A stretch of 64,000 bases of DNA from assembly GCF_900129315.1 (NCBI RefSeq), contig NZ_FQUS01000008.1, positions 62,001 to 126,000 of the forward strand, read 5' to 3'. Both the position numbers and the translations under genes were made by a program. The notes under the pieces are model-generated. The model did no database searches and was not told where the DNA came from. It saw only the letters and a program-made list of their open reading frames with translations. Source of the stretch: Fodinibius roseus. GTDB lineage: Bacteria > Bacteroidota > Rhodothermia > Balneolales > Balneolaceae. Positions 36,132-45,402 of this stretch are shown piece by piece (within the stretch, counting starts at the first letter, position 1; each line of letters opens with the position of its first letter).

Positions 36132-36256
36132 GCTCCCTAACATGATCATGTGATTGCCGGCAACCAGTATATTGATTAACTTCATTATTAGAAGTTGGGC
36201 TGAACACATTCACCGGCCTCATAAGCTGGCAATATAAGCATTATACGGAGGTTCCC

Positions 36257-37513
36257 ATGAGACTTGTCAAATTCATCATATTAACACTGACGGCCATCCT
36301 ATTAACCGGTTGTTATACCCAGTTACAGCATACGACCAGGAGCCAAACGGATAATGCTCCCCGTTACGAGGGAGAGGAAGAGGAGTATATCCCCGTCGAC
36401 TATAAAGATTATGAGTATGCCGAACGCTATGAGGCCTGTGATTGTAACCCGTACCGGAGCTATAGCTCCTTTTATTATGCTCCGAGCAGGCACTATCATT
36501 CATTTTATGATTCTTACTGGGGACGTACGCACTTTCAGCCCTATTTTTCTTCTCACTACTGGGCATTAAGTCCCTATACGCGCTGGCGAATGAGTGTGGG
36601 ATTTGGCTATCATCACTCCTTTTACAACAGTTTTGGCTTTTCGCTTTCCTGGGGAAGCCCGTTCTATCACAGCTTTTACGGCAACAGCTTTTATTACGAT
36701 CCTTACTGGTACGGCTATCACCGTCCCTTCTCCTACAACTACTATAATTTTTACGGGAGCGGGTACTATAGAAATGTTTACCGTGACGACCGTGACCGTA
36801 CCTATCGCCGCCGGAGCATAGGCACGAGCCGTGTCAGCAGCGATCGCAGCCGTTCCCGGTCGAGATCGACCGGTGACCGAAGCAGGGTACGGAGCCGAAG
36901 TTCCGATACATCAAACTCTTCCTCCACCGTACGGCGACGATCTACCGGCAGTTCGCGTACGAGCGATGGGTCGGTGGGACGAAGTCGCAGCCGATCCGGC
37001 AACGGGTCCGTCGGCCGGAGCCGAAGCAGGGGCAGCAGCGGAAGCTCCTCCTCGGGGGGACGAAGCCGGAGCCGCAGCGACAACAATCTCCAGTCGAGTG
37101 TTGACCGCAACAGTGAAACTCCCAACCGGCTAAGCCGGGTCGGATTTCAGCCCGAATCGGATGCTAATGTTGTTCGTCGCAGGTCCGGACCCGACATCAG
37201 CGATCGGCTACGACGGCAGCTCCGCTCTTCCGACAGGAACCGGTCCGCGAACCGAGAGCGCAGCCGGAATGGTTTTCTTAATCGGTTGAAGAAAGCCTTT
37301 GATACCGGAAATGTTAGCATATCTGACAGAAACCGGTCGGCTACGACGCGGACAAAGGTGCGCTCGCGCTCCGGCAACCGAACGAAATCCACTGTAAACC
37401 GCAGTAACAACCGGAGCAGGAGCCGGTCGACAGTCAGGCAGAGCCGTTCTTCCTCTTCCAGCAAATCCCGCTCGCGGGGGAATTCATCCCGCTCCCGCAG
37501 CCGCGGAAAGTAA
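36257..37513 (+). CDS. Lipoprotein with Tyr/His-rich middle and long arginine-serine repeat tail
   Basis: This 418-residue protein has a lipoprotein signal with lipobox LLTGC (Cys19). Residues about 30-180 are extremely rich in Tyr, Phe, His and Ser (SFYYAPSRHYHSFYDSYWG). From about residue 185 to the end it is dominated by RS/SR dipeptides (SDRSRSRSRSTGDRSR, ending SSRSRSRGK). No catalytic motif or family is recognised. A GGAGG-like ribosome-binding site lies 6 bases before the ATG, unusual for this window. The protein is very basic and should lie at the membrane or surface, where it could bind polyanions or the wall; this is inference. It follows the two-component genes. Confidence 0.8.
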   Translation: MRLVKFIILTLTAILLTGCYTQLQHTTRSQTDNAPRYEGEEEEYIPVDYKDYEYAERYEACDCNPYRSYSSFYYAPSRHYHSFYDSYWGRTHFQPYFSSHYWALSPYTRWRMSVGFGYHHSFYNSFGFSLSWGSPFYHSFYGNSFYYDPYWYGYHRPFSYNYYNFYGSGYYRNVYRDDRDRTYRRRSIGTSRVSSDRSRSRSRSTGDRSRVRSRSSDTSNSSSTVRRRSTGSSRTSDGSVGRSRSRSGNGSVGRSRSRGSSGSSSSGGRSRSRSDNNLQSSVDRNSETPNRLSRVGFQPESDANVVRRRSGPDISDRLRRQLRSSDRNRSANRERSRNGFLNRLKKAFDTGNVSISDRNRSATTRTKVRSRSGNRTKSTVNRSNNRSRSRSTVRQSRSSSSSKSRSRGNSSRSRSRGK

Positions 37514-37615
37514 CCGGATCGTTGAGATAGATTTAGCTATACAGCTATACAATAATCGAGGCCGGGAAACGCCTGAGACCAGTCTGAGTTATCTTACACC
37601 CTAAATTATCTCGTC

Positions 37616-39091
37616 ATGGATATCAAACGTATATCAAGTAGTAACCGGATCATCATATTTCTTTTTGCTGCTTTGGGAATGTCCTTTTTTTCCTCCTTGT
37701 CAGTGCAGGCACAGTCCTCGGATGATGTACTCCGGTACAGCCTCGAATATCCATCCTATGATGCCGTCAGCATGGTCCTGCCGGGCGTGGCCGATCACAC
37801 TGGTTTCGGGTCTTACCAGGATAATCCGGCTGCCATGGCCCTGGCTGAGAAAGGATACCTGTCGTTCGACCTGAGCACCCGCTATGTGGATGAGACGGGC
37901 AGCTACCTGGGAAATACCACGAACTTCTCCGACAGCCAAACCGGCGTCGGAAATTTAGGCTTTGTGTACAAGTTTCCCACTACCCGCGGCAGCCTGGTCG
38001 TGGGCGGCGGGTACAGCCAGAGCAGCAATTTTAACCGGGCCCTCTCGGTGAGTGCGCAAAACAATGAATCGACGCTGACCGACTTTTACAACAGTTCTTT
38101 TGTACATGACGACCTTTACAACGCTGCTTATAAAGCTTTTGCTCTTTACGAGGGTGGTGACTATACCACCTCCGTTTTCCGGGCGAACGGCTACCGGGGA
38201 ATACACCAGCACATGGAACTGGTTGAAAAGGGACATCTGGGCGAGTATTCTGCCTTTATTGCAAGCGAAGTGATGAAAGACCTGTTTTTCGGGGCTACCA
38301 TAGGATTTACCGGAGGCAAATATACCTATGAGCGTGATTTTTTAGAATCCGACCGGGATAACGAGTATAACAACAGGGCCAATAACACGGATATCGATGA
38401 TATCCTGAGCCTGGATACGATTGATGCCACCATCGAGGGTTTTAATGCGCAAGTGGGACTGATATACCAAATGTCTGACCAGCTTAGCCTGGGGGCAGGT
38501 TATGAATTCCCGAGCAGGCTCCGGGTTGAGGAGGAATTCAATACGGTTATTTCAACCACCTTTGACAACGGGGATGTCGAGGAATTTGATGCGCCGGGCA
38601 CTTTTACCTATGAGGTGGTCCGTCCCCAGCGGCTGAAAGGGGGGCTTACCTACCGTCATCCGGCGGGGTTCACCCTCTCAGCGGCGGCCGAAGGCGTTTT
38701 TTATACGGATGCCGAATATGATGTAGAAGGCGTTACCGATGCGGAAATTGATATTAACAATAATATTCGCTCAAATTTCAGCAATGTGGTCAACTTTCGC
38801 GGGGGACTGGAATACCAGATGAGCGATCAGGTTACCCCGCGTATCGGCTACGCCTATTTTGCCAGTCCCACGGAGAATTTCGACCGCAGCCGGCAGATGA
38901 TAAGCGGCGGGTTCAGTGCCCGGTTCAACCGGAGCATGAGCTTTAACCTGGGAATCCAATACAGTTTCTGGGAGGATGAAAATCTATTATACGATTATGA
39001 AGATCCCGGCACGGGTGATATTTTCGGGGAATGGGCCGGCGAAGATGTCAGTCGCCTGCACGTGATGGCGGGTTTTCAGGTAGCGCTGTAG
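37616..39091 (+). CDS. Predicted outer-membrane beta-barrel protein (FadL/OmpP1-like)
   Basis: This 491-residue protein has a signal peptide (MDIKRISSSNRIIIFLFAAL..., cleaved after about residue 33, VQAQ). The start of the mature part, with FGSYQDNPAAMALAEKGYLS, resembles the N-terminal region of FadL/OmpP1/PorV-like barrels. The rest has alternating strands with many aromatic and glycine residues (LGAGYEFPSRLRVEEEF, VTPRIGYAYFASP) and the last strand ends MAGFQVAL. Substrate unknown. It follows the RS-rich lipoprotein in the same direction with a 102-base gap. Confidence 0.75.
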   Translation: MDIKRISSSNRIIIFLFAALGMSFFSSLSVQAQSSDDVLRYSLEYPSYDAVSMVLPGVADHTGFGSYQDNPAAMALAEKGYLSFDLSTRYVDETGSYLGNTTNFSDSQTGVGNLGFVYKFPTTRGSLVVGGGYSQSSNFNRALSVSAQNNESTLTDFYNSSFVHDDLYNAAYKAFALYEGGDYTTSVFRANGYRGIHQHMELVEKGHLGEYSAFIASEVMKDLFFGATIGFTGGKYTYERDFLESDRDNEYNNRANNTDIDDILSLDTIDATIEGFNAQVGLIYQMSDQLSLGAGYEFPSRLRVEEEFNTVISTTFDNGDVEEFDAPGTFTYEVVRPQRLKGGLTYRHPAGFTLSAAAEGVFYTDAEYDVEGVTDAEIDINNNIRSNFSNVVNFRGGLEYQMSDQVTPRIGYAYFASPTENFDRSRQMISGGFSARFNRSMSFNLGIQYSFWEDENLLYDYEDPGTGDIFGEWAGEDVSRLHVMAGFQVAL

Positions 39092-39329
39092 TGTAGGGTA
39101 GTCCTGTCGGACTTATCAAAATCTACTTCGTGTCCGTCGAATGCGGCCGGATTCCGAGCTCTTTTTCGTCAAACAGGTCCACCATTCGTCCCGAAAGGCT
39201 GCGGAATATGACTCAATTCGTCTGGCTCTCCGTGTCCTCTGATTCCGACCGGCTGCCAGGCAGGGGGAGTACCAGTAGTTTCTATGTGGTATATGGATAT
39301 AGCAGGTAGAAACGTAAAAGGCGAATGCG

Positions 39330-40394
39330 TCATAGCGTATCACGCGAAAAAGTAATGAAGGGAAAGCATTCGGGGATGTGGGAGTCCCAAACCCCATGCG
39401 GGCTCCAGGTCCAGCCCCCGGAGTCATCGGCCGGAGGAGCCTCTTTGTAGGGATTGAACCGTGAAAAATCAATGCGCCAGGTGTCTTTGTCATCGGGGGG
39501 AAGTGCCCGCTGATCTGCTTTGGCAAGCCATTTCATACCATCCCACGGGAAAGCCAGCTCCACCGTCCATCCCCGGTCACGATCACTATTGTCATTTAAC
39601 GTTCCGTCTACATAAACGCCGCTTTGCAAGCCGGGGAAGTAAAAGTCCCAGGAGCCCAGCCGCAGTCCTCTGGGATGCGTATCAAAGCCCACACCGTTAA
39701 ATTCCTTAACCAGCGGATTTGAACGCTGAAAAGCCGGGTTGGCATTAAATCCACCGGTTTCATAGGCTTCTTCCCAGATAAAAAAGGCTTCGTAGCGGGT
39801 CCCCAGGGTATTGATCTCGAATTCATAATAGGCATCTTTGCCGGCAATAAACACTTCGGCATTATTCTCCTGGTAAAGAGGGGCGTTCCGTTCCGTCATC
39901 GAACCCTGCACAAACGGTTCCTCATGCCAGAATGCAACGTACAGGTTCTGGTCGTCCCACAGCACGGCTGCACGGGTCTTGTGGATAGTTTCAGCGCCGG
40001 AGACAAGGTCAACAAATCGGGGAGAGCGGGGGACCTTGTCCCATGCTTTTTCGTCAAGTTGTCCATCAATGGTTGGAGCAGCGGGTGTATAGTAGGCGGT
40101 ATATCGTTTGATAGAATCCCGGTTGCAGGGAAAAGGCCATTGCTCCGTAACCGTTTCTCCGGAGTGGGTTAAGGCAGAAGTGTTTGCCGAATCGCTGCTG
40201 TCCGACCGATTTTGTAATGGGAGTGGAAATACGAGGTGCTTTTTTGTTTCCGGCCTCTGCTGATTCAATACAGGCGCCTCCTGTGTGAGCTTATCAGCTG
40301 GTCCGGTACAGGTATTTACAGGTTCAGTACGCCCGTTTAAAAAGGAGCCGGTTGATAGGATGATAAGCAAGCCTGTCAAATAAAAAGTTCTCAT
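39330..40394 (-). CDS. Secreted CBM9-like (DOMON-related) domain protein
   Basis: This 354-residue protein has an N-terminal signal sequence (MRTFYLTGLLIILSTGSFLN). Residues about 115-350 match the carbohydrate-binding family-9-like domain common in this group: APTIDGQLDEKAWDKVP, then NLYVAFWHEEP, DAYYEFEINTLGTRYEAFF, and WTVELAFPWDGMKWLA. It is probably an exported ligand-binding protein; no catalytic residues are evident. It faces the preceding barrel gene convergently and the following gene divergently, so it is a single-gene unit. Confidence 0.82.
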   Translation of the reverse strand: MRTFYLTGLLIILSTGSFLNGRTEPVNTCTGPADKLTQEAPVLNQQRPETKKHLVFPLPLQNRSDSSDSANTSALTHSGETVTEQWPFPCNRDSIKRYTAYYTPAAPTIDGQLDEKAWDKVPRSPRFVDLVSGAETIHKTRAAVLWDDQNLYVAFWHEEPFVQGSMTERNAPLYQENNAEVFIAGKDAYYEFEINTLGTRYEAFFIWEEAYETGGFNANPAFQRSNPLVKEFNGVGFDTHPRGLRLGSWDFYFPGLQSGVYVDGTLNDNSDRDRGWTVELAFPWDGMKWLAKADQRALPPDDKDTWRIDFSRFNPYKEAPPADDSGGWTWSPHGVWDSHIPECFPFITFSRDTL

Positions 40395-40778
40395 TTCAAG
40401 TACTGGTTTATAATATTGGCGGGGAATGATATGATACAGATGGTTGCCTGTTTAATAAACGTTGTAATGCAGGTTGGTACATGGCAAGATTTAGACCTGA
40501 TCTGTTATAGCATCGAAAAAATACAGCTGTCCGGGTATACGGAGTCGAACGTAACCGTTACCACTTTGAGCGGTTTACTGCGGGACCGGCTTCATCTTTT
40601 TGTTCTGTTCTGCAATGCATCCGTACGTTCAAATAATTAATAAAGAAAATAAGATATATACCAACAAGAAAGGAAGATTAAATAGGTAAGAAACTGGGAC
40701 TAAAACCGTTCTTTATCTTTTGTTAGTGCACGGCAATCCCTTATCTTGGCACAGAAATAGTAACCCAAGGATATTACT
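40395..40778. other. Divergent intergenic region
   Basis: These 384 bases hold no convincing gene. They separate the divergent CBM9-like and AtuA-family genes and should carry both promoters; one candidate is at 40720-40749. Confidence 0.4.
40720..40749 (+). promoter_or_regulatory. Candidate promoter of the AtuA-family gene
   Basis: TTG at 40720-40722, a 19-base spacer and TATCTTGG at 40742-40749 match TTG / TAnnTTTG with one mismatch. It lies 29 bases before the GTG start. Confidence 0.42.
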
Positions 40779-42140
40779 GTGGATAAATCTATTCGTATTG
40801 CATCGGGACAGGGATTTTGGGGTGATCTGCCTAAAGCGCCCATTGACCAGGTTCGGCGGGGACCTATAGACTACCTGGTGATGGATTACCTGGCAGAGGT
40901 GACCATGTCGATCCTGCAGAAGCAGAAAATGCGGGATCCGAGCCATGGGTATGCCCGTGATTTTACAGGGGTGATTCGCGAGGTGCTGCCGGATATCGCA
41001 GAAAAGGATATCAAAGTGATCTCCAATGCGGGCGGGGTCAACCCGGATGCCTGCAAGGACCGGGTCCTGGAAGCGATGGAACAGCAGAATATTGAGGGGC
41101 TTAAGGTGGCGGTGGTGGATGGAGATGATATCCTGGATGATATCGATGATCTCATTGCCGCCGGCCACGCGTTGAACAATATAGATACGGGCCGGCCTAT
41201 TTCCGATGTCAAAGAACGGCTGCTCAGCGCCAACGTCTATCTCGGATGCCGGCCCGTGGTTGAAGCACTCCGCAGGGGAGCGGATATTGTTATTACAGGC
41301 CGGGTAATCGATGCGGGATTAGCCCTGGCAGCGATGGTTCATGAGTTCGGGTGGTCCCTGGAGGATCCCGATAAGATGTCGGCGGGTATTGTGGCGGGAC
41401 ACCTTATCGAGTGCGGAGCCCAGGTTTCAGGGGGGAATTTTACGGACTGGGAGCAGGTGGAAAACTTTGCGGAAATCGGCTTTCCCATTGTGGAAGCAAA
41501 GGCGGACGGCAGTTTTTATGTGACCAAGCATGAAGGGACCGGCGGGTTGATTAGCGAGCAGACGGTAAAAGAGCAGCTCATTTACGAGATCGGGGATCCT
41601 TCGGCCTATCTTACTCCGGACTGCATGGCCGATTTTACGTCGGTGAAGCTTGAAGCCGCCGGTCCCGACCGGGTGCATGTCTCCGGCATAGAGGGCCGGC
41701 CTCCCACCGCTACCTATAAAGTTTCTGCAAGCTATAGTGATGGGTACAAGCTCTCGTCCACACTGGTGTACTCGTGGCCGAAAGCATTGAAGAAGGCGCA
41801 AAAAGCAGGAGAAATACTGCGGTCCCGCGCAGAGGCGTTAGGGTTACAATTCGAAGAGTTTCGCGTGGAATATATCGGGGTGAACGGCTGCAGTGAACAG
41901 CCTCTGACCGGGGAGCTTCTTGACGCTTCTCATGATGAAGTTCAGATGCGGGTGTCACTGTCGGGACCAGACAAGGAGGACCTAAACCGGTTCGGGAAAG
42001 AGGTGGCCCCGCTCATTTTAACCGGTCCCGGCGGGGTGACGGGCTATGCGGGAGGCCGGCCGCGAGCCAGTGCCGTGGTTGCCTATTGGCCGGCGTTGCT
42101 CCATAAAGAGGCTGTAACGCCTCGTGTGCGGGTATTTTAG
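40779..42140 (+). CDS. DUF1446 / acyclic terpene utilization AtuA family protein
   Basis: This 453-residue protein starts with GTG and matches the AtuA-like family: RIASGQGFWGDLPKAP, VRRGPIDYLVMDYLAEVTMS, VISNAGGVNPDACKDRVLEA, and ITGRVIDAGLALAAMVHEFG. In Pseudomonas the AtuA-containing cluster degrades geranyl-type acyclic terpenes, but many relatives occur outside that pathway and their reaction is not defined. Here no AtuC/AtuF carboxylase genes are next to it, so the function is open. The family's usual AtuA-B tail domain seems absent, as the protein ends soon after the GGRPRASAVVAYWP segment. Confidence 0.85.
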   Translation: MDKSIRIASGQGFWGDLPKAPIDQVRRGPIDYLVMDYLAEVTMSILQKQKMRDPSHGYARDFTGVIREVLPDIAEKDIKVISNAGGVNPDACKDRVLEAMEQQNIEGLKVAVVDGDDILDDIDDLIAAGHALNNIDTGRPISDVKERLLSANVYLGCRPVVEALRRGADIVITGRVIDAGLALAAMVHEFGWSLEDPDKMSAGIVAGHLIECGAQVSGGNFTDWEQVENFAEIGFPIVEAKADGSFYVTKHEGTGGLISEQTVKEQLIYEIGDPSAYLTPDCMADFTSVKLEAAGPDRVHVSGIEGRPPTATYKVSASYSDGYKLSSTLVYSWPKALKKAQKAGEILRSRAEALGLQFEEFRVEYIGVNGCSEQPLTGELLDASHDEVQMRVSLSGPDKEDLNRFGKEVAPLILTGPGGVTGYAGGRPRASAVVAYWPALLHKEAVTPRVRVF

Positions 42141-42269
42141 CATAAAAATAGGATAGATGTGCGTTTAGAATCATCATTAGACAGCGCGTAAATTGGTCTT
42201 AGAAATTTGCCGGAAAATTTCGGATTTTCAGTCATCGAATAGTAAAGATTAAATTTTATCACTTCAGAA

Positions 42270-43307
42270 ATGGTTATTGGAATAATTGGGGCAAGTTTTT
42301 CAGGACTTATTGCCGGTACGCGGTTGGCAAAGGCCGGCCATGATGTAACAATTATCGAGCGAAACCGATCGCTGGGCGGAACGCTGGCCTCGGTCGAACT
42401 GGATGAAATGGTTCTCGACTATGGAATGTCTCATTTTTCTGCGGAGACCCGCACGTTCCGGGAGTTTATTGAAGAGTTGAGCCGGAAAGAGCAGCTTCGC
42501 GAGTGGACCCGGGAGTTCAGCATGTACGACGGCGACCAGTTCCATGAGGAGGATCCCAACGCATCGCCACTGGCGCAGTACGTTATGACGAACGGGATGC
42601 ACTCCATTGCCAACTATTTGAGCCGCTGGGTTGATATAAAAACCCAGGAAAAAGCCGGGGGACTGACGTATATTGGTCCCGACCGGGAAAAAAAACGGTC
42701 GTGGATGATCAACCTGACCGATATTAATGTATTTGAGTGCGATGCGGTGATAATTGCCACCCCGGCCCCCGAAGCATATGGCGTGCTCCAAACAGCGCAG
42801 GATGAAACCGCTGCGCGCAAAATTATTCGGGAGATCGATGAAATATATTATGACGATTGTATCACATTGTCGGCTACCTATAATCAAGCTTCGCCCGAAT
42901 GGAAGGGGATCGAATGCGAACGTAGTGCTGTCCGGTGGATCGGCAATGAATCCTCCAAGCGTGGGATAAGAGATCGAACAGGGCTGGTGCTGCACTCTTC
43001 ACACAACTTTTTCAAAAAGAACGAAAAGATCGGTGACGGGGAGACGGCCACAAAACTACTGGAAGAAGCTTCCGAAATCATCGGTTCCTGGGCGCTTCAG
43101 CCGGAGTCGACGTATCTCCACCGGTGGAAGTTTTTCAAAGCCCGCAATGTTATTGACGAATATTTTATGGAATTGGAAATGATTGATGCTCCTCTTGCGT
43201 TAATAGGAAACTACTTCGGCAACAGGTCATTAGAAAATGCCTATCTGTCAGGATATAACCTGGCTGAATATTGGATCAATAAGTATAGCGACGTTACGGT
43301 TGCGTGA
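42270..43307 (+). CDS. FAD/NAD(P)-binding amine-oxidase-like protein
   Basis: This 345-residue flavoprotein starts with a dinucleotide-binding fold, IGIIGASFSGLIAGTRLAK (Gly-x-x-Gly variant with Ser-Phe-Ser), followed by the acidic end of strand 2 (VTIIERNRSLGGTLAS). The C-terminal stretch ALIGNYFGNRSLENAYLSGY is the typical second FAD motif of the renalase/protoporphyrinogen-oxidase-like superfamily. No substrate can be named. It is 129 bases after the AtuA-family gene in the same direction and precedes a family-1 repeat. Confidence 0.85.
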   Translation: MVIGIIGASFSGLIAGTRLAKAGHDVTIIERNRSLGGTLASVELDEMVLDYGMSHFSAETRTFREFIEELSRKEQLREWTREFSMYDGDQFHEEDPNASPLAQYVMTNGMHSIANYLSRWVDIKTQEKAGGLTYIGPDREKKRSWMINLTDINVFECDAVIIATPAPEAYGVLQTAQDETAARKIIREIDEIYYDDCITLSATYNQASPEWKGIECERSAVRWIGNESSKRGIRDRTGLVLHSSHNFFKKNEKIGDGETATKLLEEASEIIGSWALQPESTYLHRWKFFKARNVIDEYFMELEMIDAPLALIGNYFGNRSLENAYLSGYNLAEYWINKYSDVTVA

Positions 43308-43357
43308 GGTATTTATTGTTGTAGCAAAGGCCGAACAAAGTGTTAAAATAGTTCAAA

Positions 43358-43497
43358 GAAGACTTTTAAAAACCAGTTATTATGTTCAGGGACAAGGCCA
43401 GAGGGACAGTGGAATCGCAGCATATGACTCATATGTGGGCATTTCAACCGAGCGATAACGCCGACTTTGGATAAAAGACAGGTTTTGCAAAGTCCTC
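43358..43497 (-). repeat. Family-1 dispersed element, copy D
   Basis: This 140-bp copy is in the opposite orientation to A-C. On the plus strand its ends are GAAGACTTTTAAAAACCAG and CAGGTTTTGCAAAGTCCTC. Its centre contains CATATGACTCATATG, a hairpin. It belongs with E and F in a second subfamily (central CATATG and GATAACG segments). It starts 50 bases after the flavoprotein stop and ends 25 bases before the ABC gene. Confidence 0.78.
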
Positions 43498-43522
43498 TGA
43501 AAACAGCTAAAAAAAGAGACCA

Positions 43523-45325
43523 TTGGATTCGCTGCGTAAATTAAACAGTTATTTTAAAAAATATAAGGGCACAATACTACTGGGTTCTTTGTTTTTGACG
43601 GCATCCAATTTTTTCCTGGTATGGATTCCCGTATACCTGCGGCGTACCGTCGACCAGGTGGCGGCGATTGAAGTAGATCGTTCCCCGGATAGTTTCGATA
43701 CCATCCTGGAAGTGCTTTTCGGCAGTGATGCCAGCTGGCTTTTGGCCAAGAATGCGTTGCTTTTGGTGGGGGCCGTCGTCTTATCCGGGGTACTGCTGTT
43801 TGCCACCCGCCAGACGCTTATTGTGGCCTCCCGTAAGATAGAGTTCGACTTGCGTAACGATATTTTCGATAAACTGTTGAAACTTCCACAGCGCTTTTAC
43901 AGTACATATAAATCAGGGGAAATTTATGTGCGGGCTACCGAAGATGTCTCCAAGGTGCGCGAGTATTTTGGTCCCGCTTACATGTACACGATTAATACGA
44001 TCACGCGGGCCGGCTTTATTATTACGATGATGATTATTGTGAGTCCTGAATTAACGTTCTGGGCGCTGCTTCCGCTGCCGTTTTTATCGGCTTTTGCTTA
44101 TTGGGTGAGCGGCTATATCAATGACTATTCGCGGATTATACAGGAGCAGTATTCGACGATAGCGGGACGCGCCCAGGAATCGTTTACGAGCATCAGGCTT
44201 ATCAAGGCGTTTAACCGGGAGGCATATGAACGCCGGCGATTTGAAAATGAAAGTGAGCGGTATAGAAAAAAGAAACTACGGCTCGACCTGGTCGAGTCGC
44301 TTTTTCACCCGACACTGAACTTGTTAATAGGGTTATCGGTGGTTATAGTCGTTTGGAAAGCGGGACAGTTGGTGATTGAAGGCACACTGACGGTTGGTAA
44401 TATTATGGAATACATAATATACGTTGCATACCTGACATGGCCGGTTGCGTCGCTGGGGTATACCGTTAACCGGTTTCAACAGGCGATGGCCTCATGGAAA
44501 CGGATCGACGAAATGTTAACGGAAGAGGTGAATATTTCGGATAAACCGGCTACCGATCACAATATTGATGAAATCGAAGGGACGATCGAGTTTAACAATG
44601 TGTCCTTCAAATATCCGGGCGCTGAAGAGTATGCCCTGCAAAATATCACCATGCGTATTGAAGCCGGACAGAATGCGGCGATTGTCGGGCGGACCGGCAG
44701 TGGAAAAACAACGCTTGTCGAACTTATACCCCGTTTATTTGAAGTGACAGAGGGAGAAATCTTAGTGGATGGAACGAATATAAAGTCAATTCCCTTAGAG
44801 CTCTTAAGACAGAGCATTGGTCTTGTTCCGCAGGATACGTTCCTGTTTTCGGACACCATTGGCGAGAATATTGCTTTCGGTACCCGGGACGCCTCGCAGC
44901 AGGAGATTGAAGAAGCTGCTGAAAAAGCACAAGTTCGAAATAATATTTTGGATTTTGAAAATAAATTTGAGACTATATTAGGTGAAAGAGGCATCACACT
45001 TTCGGGTGGACAAAAGCAACGCACCGCGATTGCAAGAGCACTGATTCGGGATCCGAAAATTATTATATTAGATGACTCATTAAGTGCAGTAGATACCAAG
45101 ACAGAAGAGTCTATTCTACGACATCTCCGTCAGGAACTCATGGGCCGAACGACATTGATGATTAGCCACAGGATATCTACCATTAAAGATGCAGATATTA
45201 TATACTATATTGAAGACGGAACAGTTGTAGAAAAAGGAACTCACGAAGAATTATTAGATAAAGAAGGTCGTTACTCAGTAATGTATAATAAACAACTCAT
45301 AGAAGAAGAGTTGGCCGAAATTTAA
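43523..45325 (+). CDS. ABC exporter half-transporter with degenerate Walker B (subunit 1)
   Basis: This 600-residue type-IV ABC exporter half has six membrane helices (about 1-310) and an ATPase domain. Walker A is GRTGSGKTT, the signature LSGGQKQR, and Walker B IIILDDSLSAVD, where the catalytic Glu after the Walker B Asp is replaced by Asp. The H-loop is ISHRIST. It starts at a TTG codon (43523). Together with the second half at 46648, which has complementary defects, it should form a heterodimer. The last 550 bases are markedly AT-rich compared with the first part, which may reflect recombination. Substrate unknown (lipid or multidrug type). Confidence 0.93.
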   Translation: MDSLRKLNSYFKKYKGTILLGSLFLTASNFFLVWIPVYLRRTVDQVAAIEVDRSPDSFDTILEVLFGSDASWLLAKNALLLVGAVVLSGVLLFATRQTLIVASRKIEFDLRNDIFDKLLKLPQRFYSTYKSGEIYVRATEDVSKVREYFGPAYMYTINTITRAGFIITMMIIVSPELTFWALLPLPFLSAFAYWVSGYINDYSRIIQEQYSTIAGRAQESFTSIRLIKAFNREAYERRRFENESERYRKKKLRLDLVESLFHPTLNLLIGLSVVIVVWKAGQLVIEGTLTVGNIMEYIIYVAYLTWPVASLGYTVNRFQQAMASWKRIDEMLTEEVNISDKPATDHNIDEIEGTIEFNNVSFKYPGAEEYALQNITMRIEAGQNAAIVGRTGSGKTTLVELIPRLFEVTEGEILVDGTNIKSIPLELLRQSIGLVPQDTFLFSDTIGENIAFGTRDASQQEIEEAAEKAQVRNNILDFENKFETILGERGITLSGGQKQRTAIARALIRDPKIIILDDSLSAVDTKTEESILRHLRQELMGRTTLMISHRISTIKDADIIYYIEDGTVVEKGTHEELLDKEGRYSVMYNKQLIEEELAEI

Positions 45326-45402
45326 AATCAAATAGTAATATTCAACCAATAAAATCAAGTTGCTTGACCGCAGCATGATTTAAAAAAACAGGAGTAGAAA
45401 TC

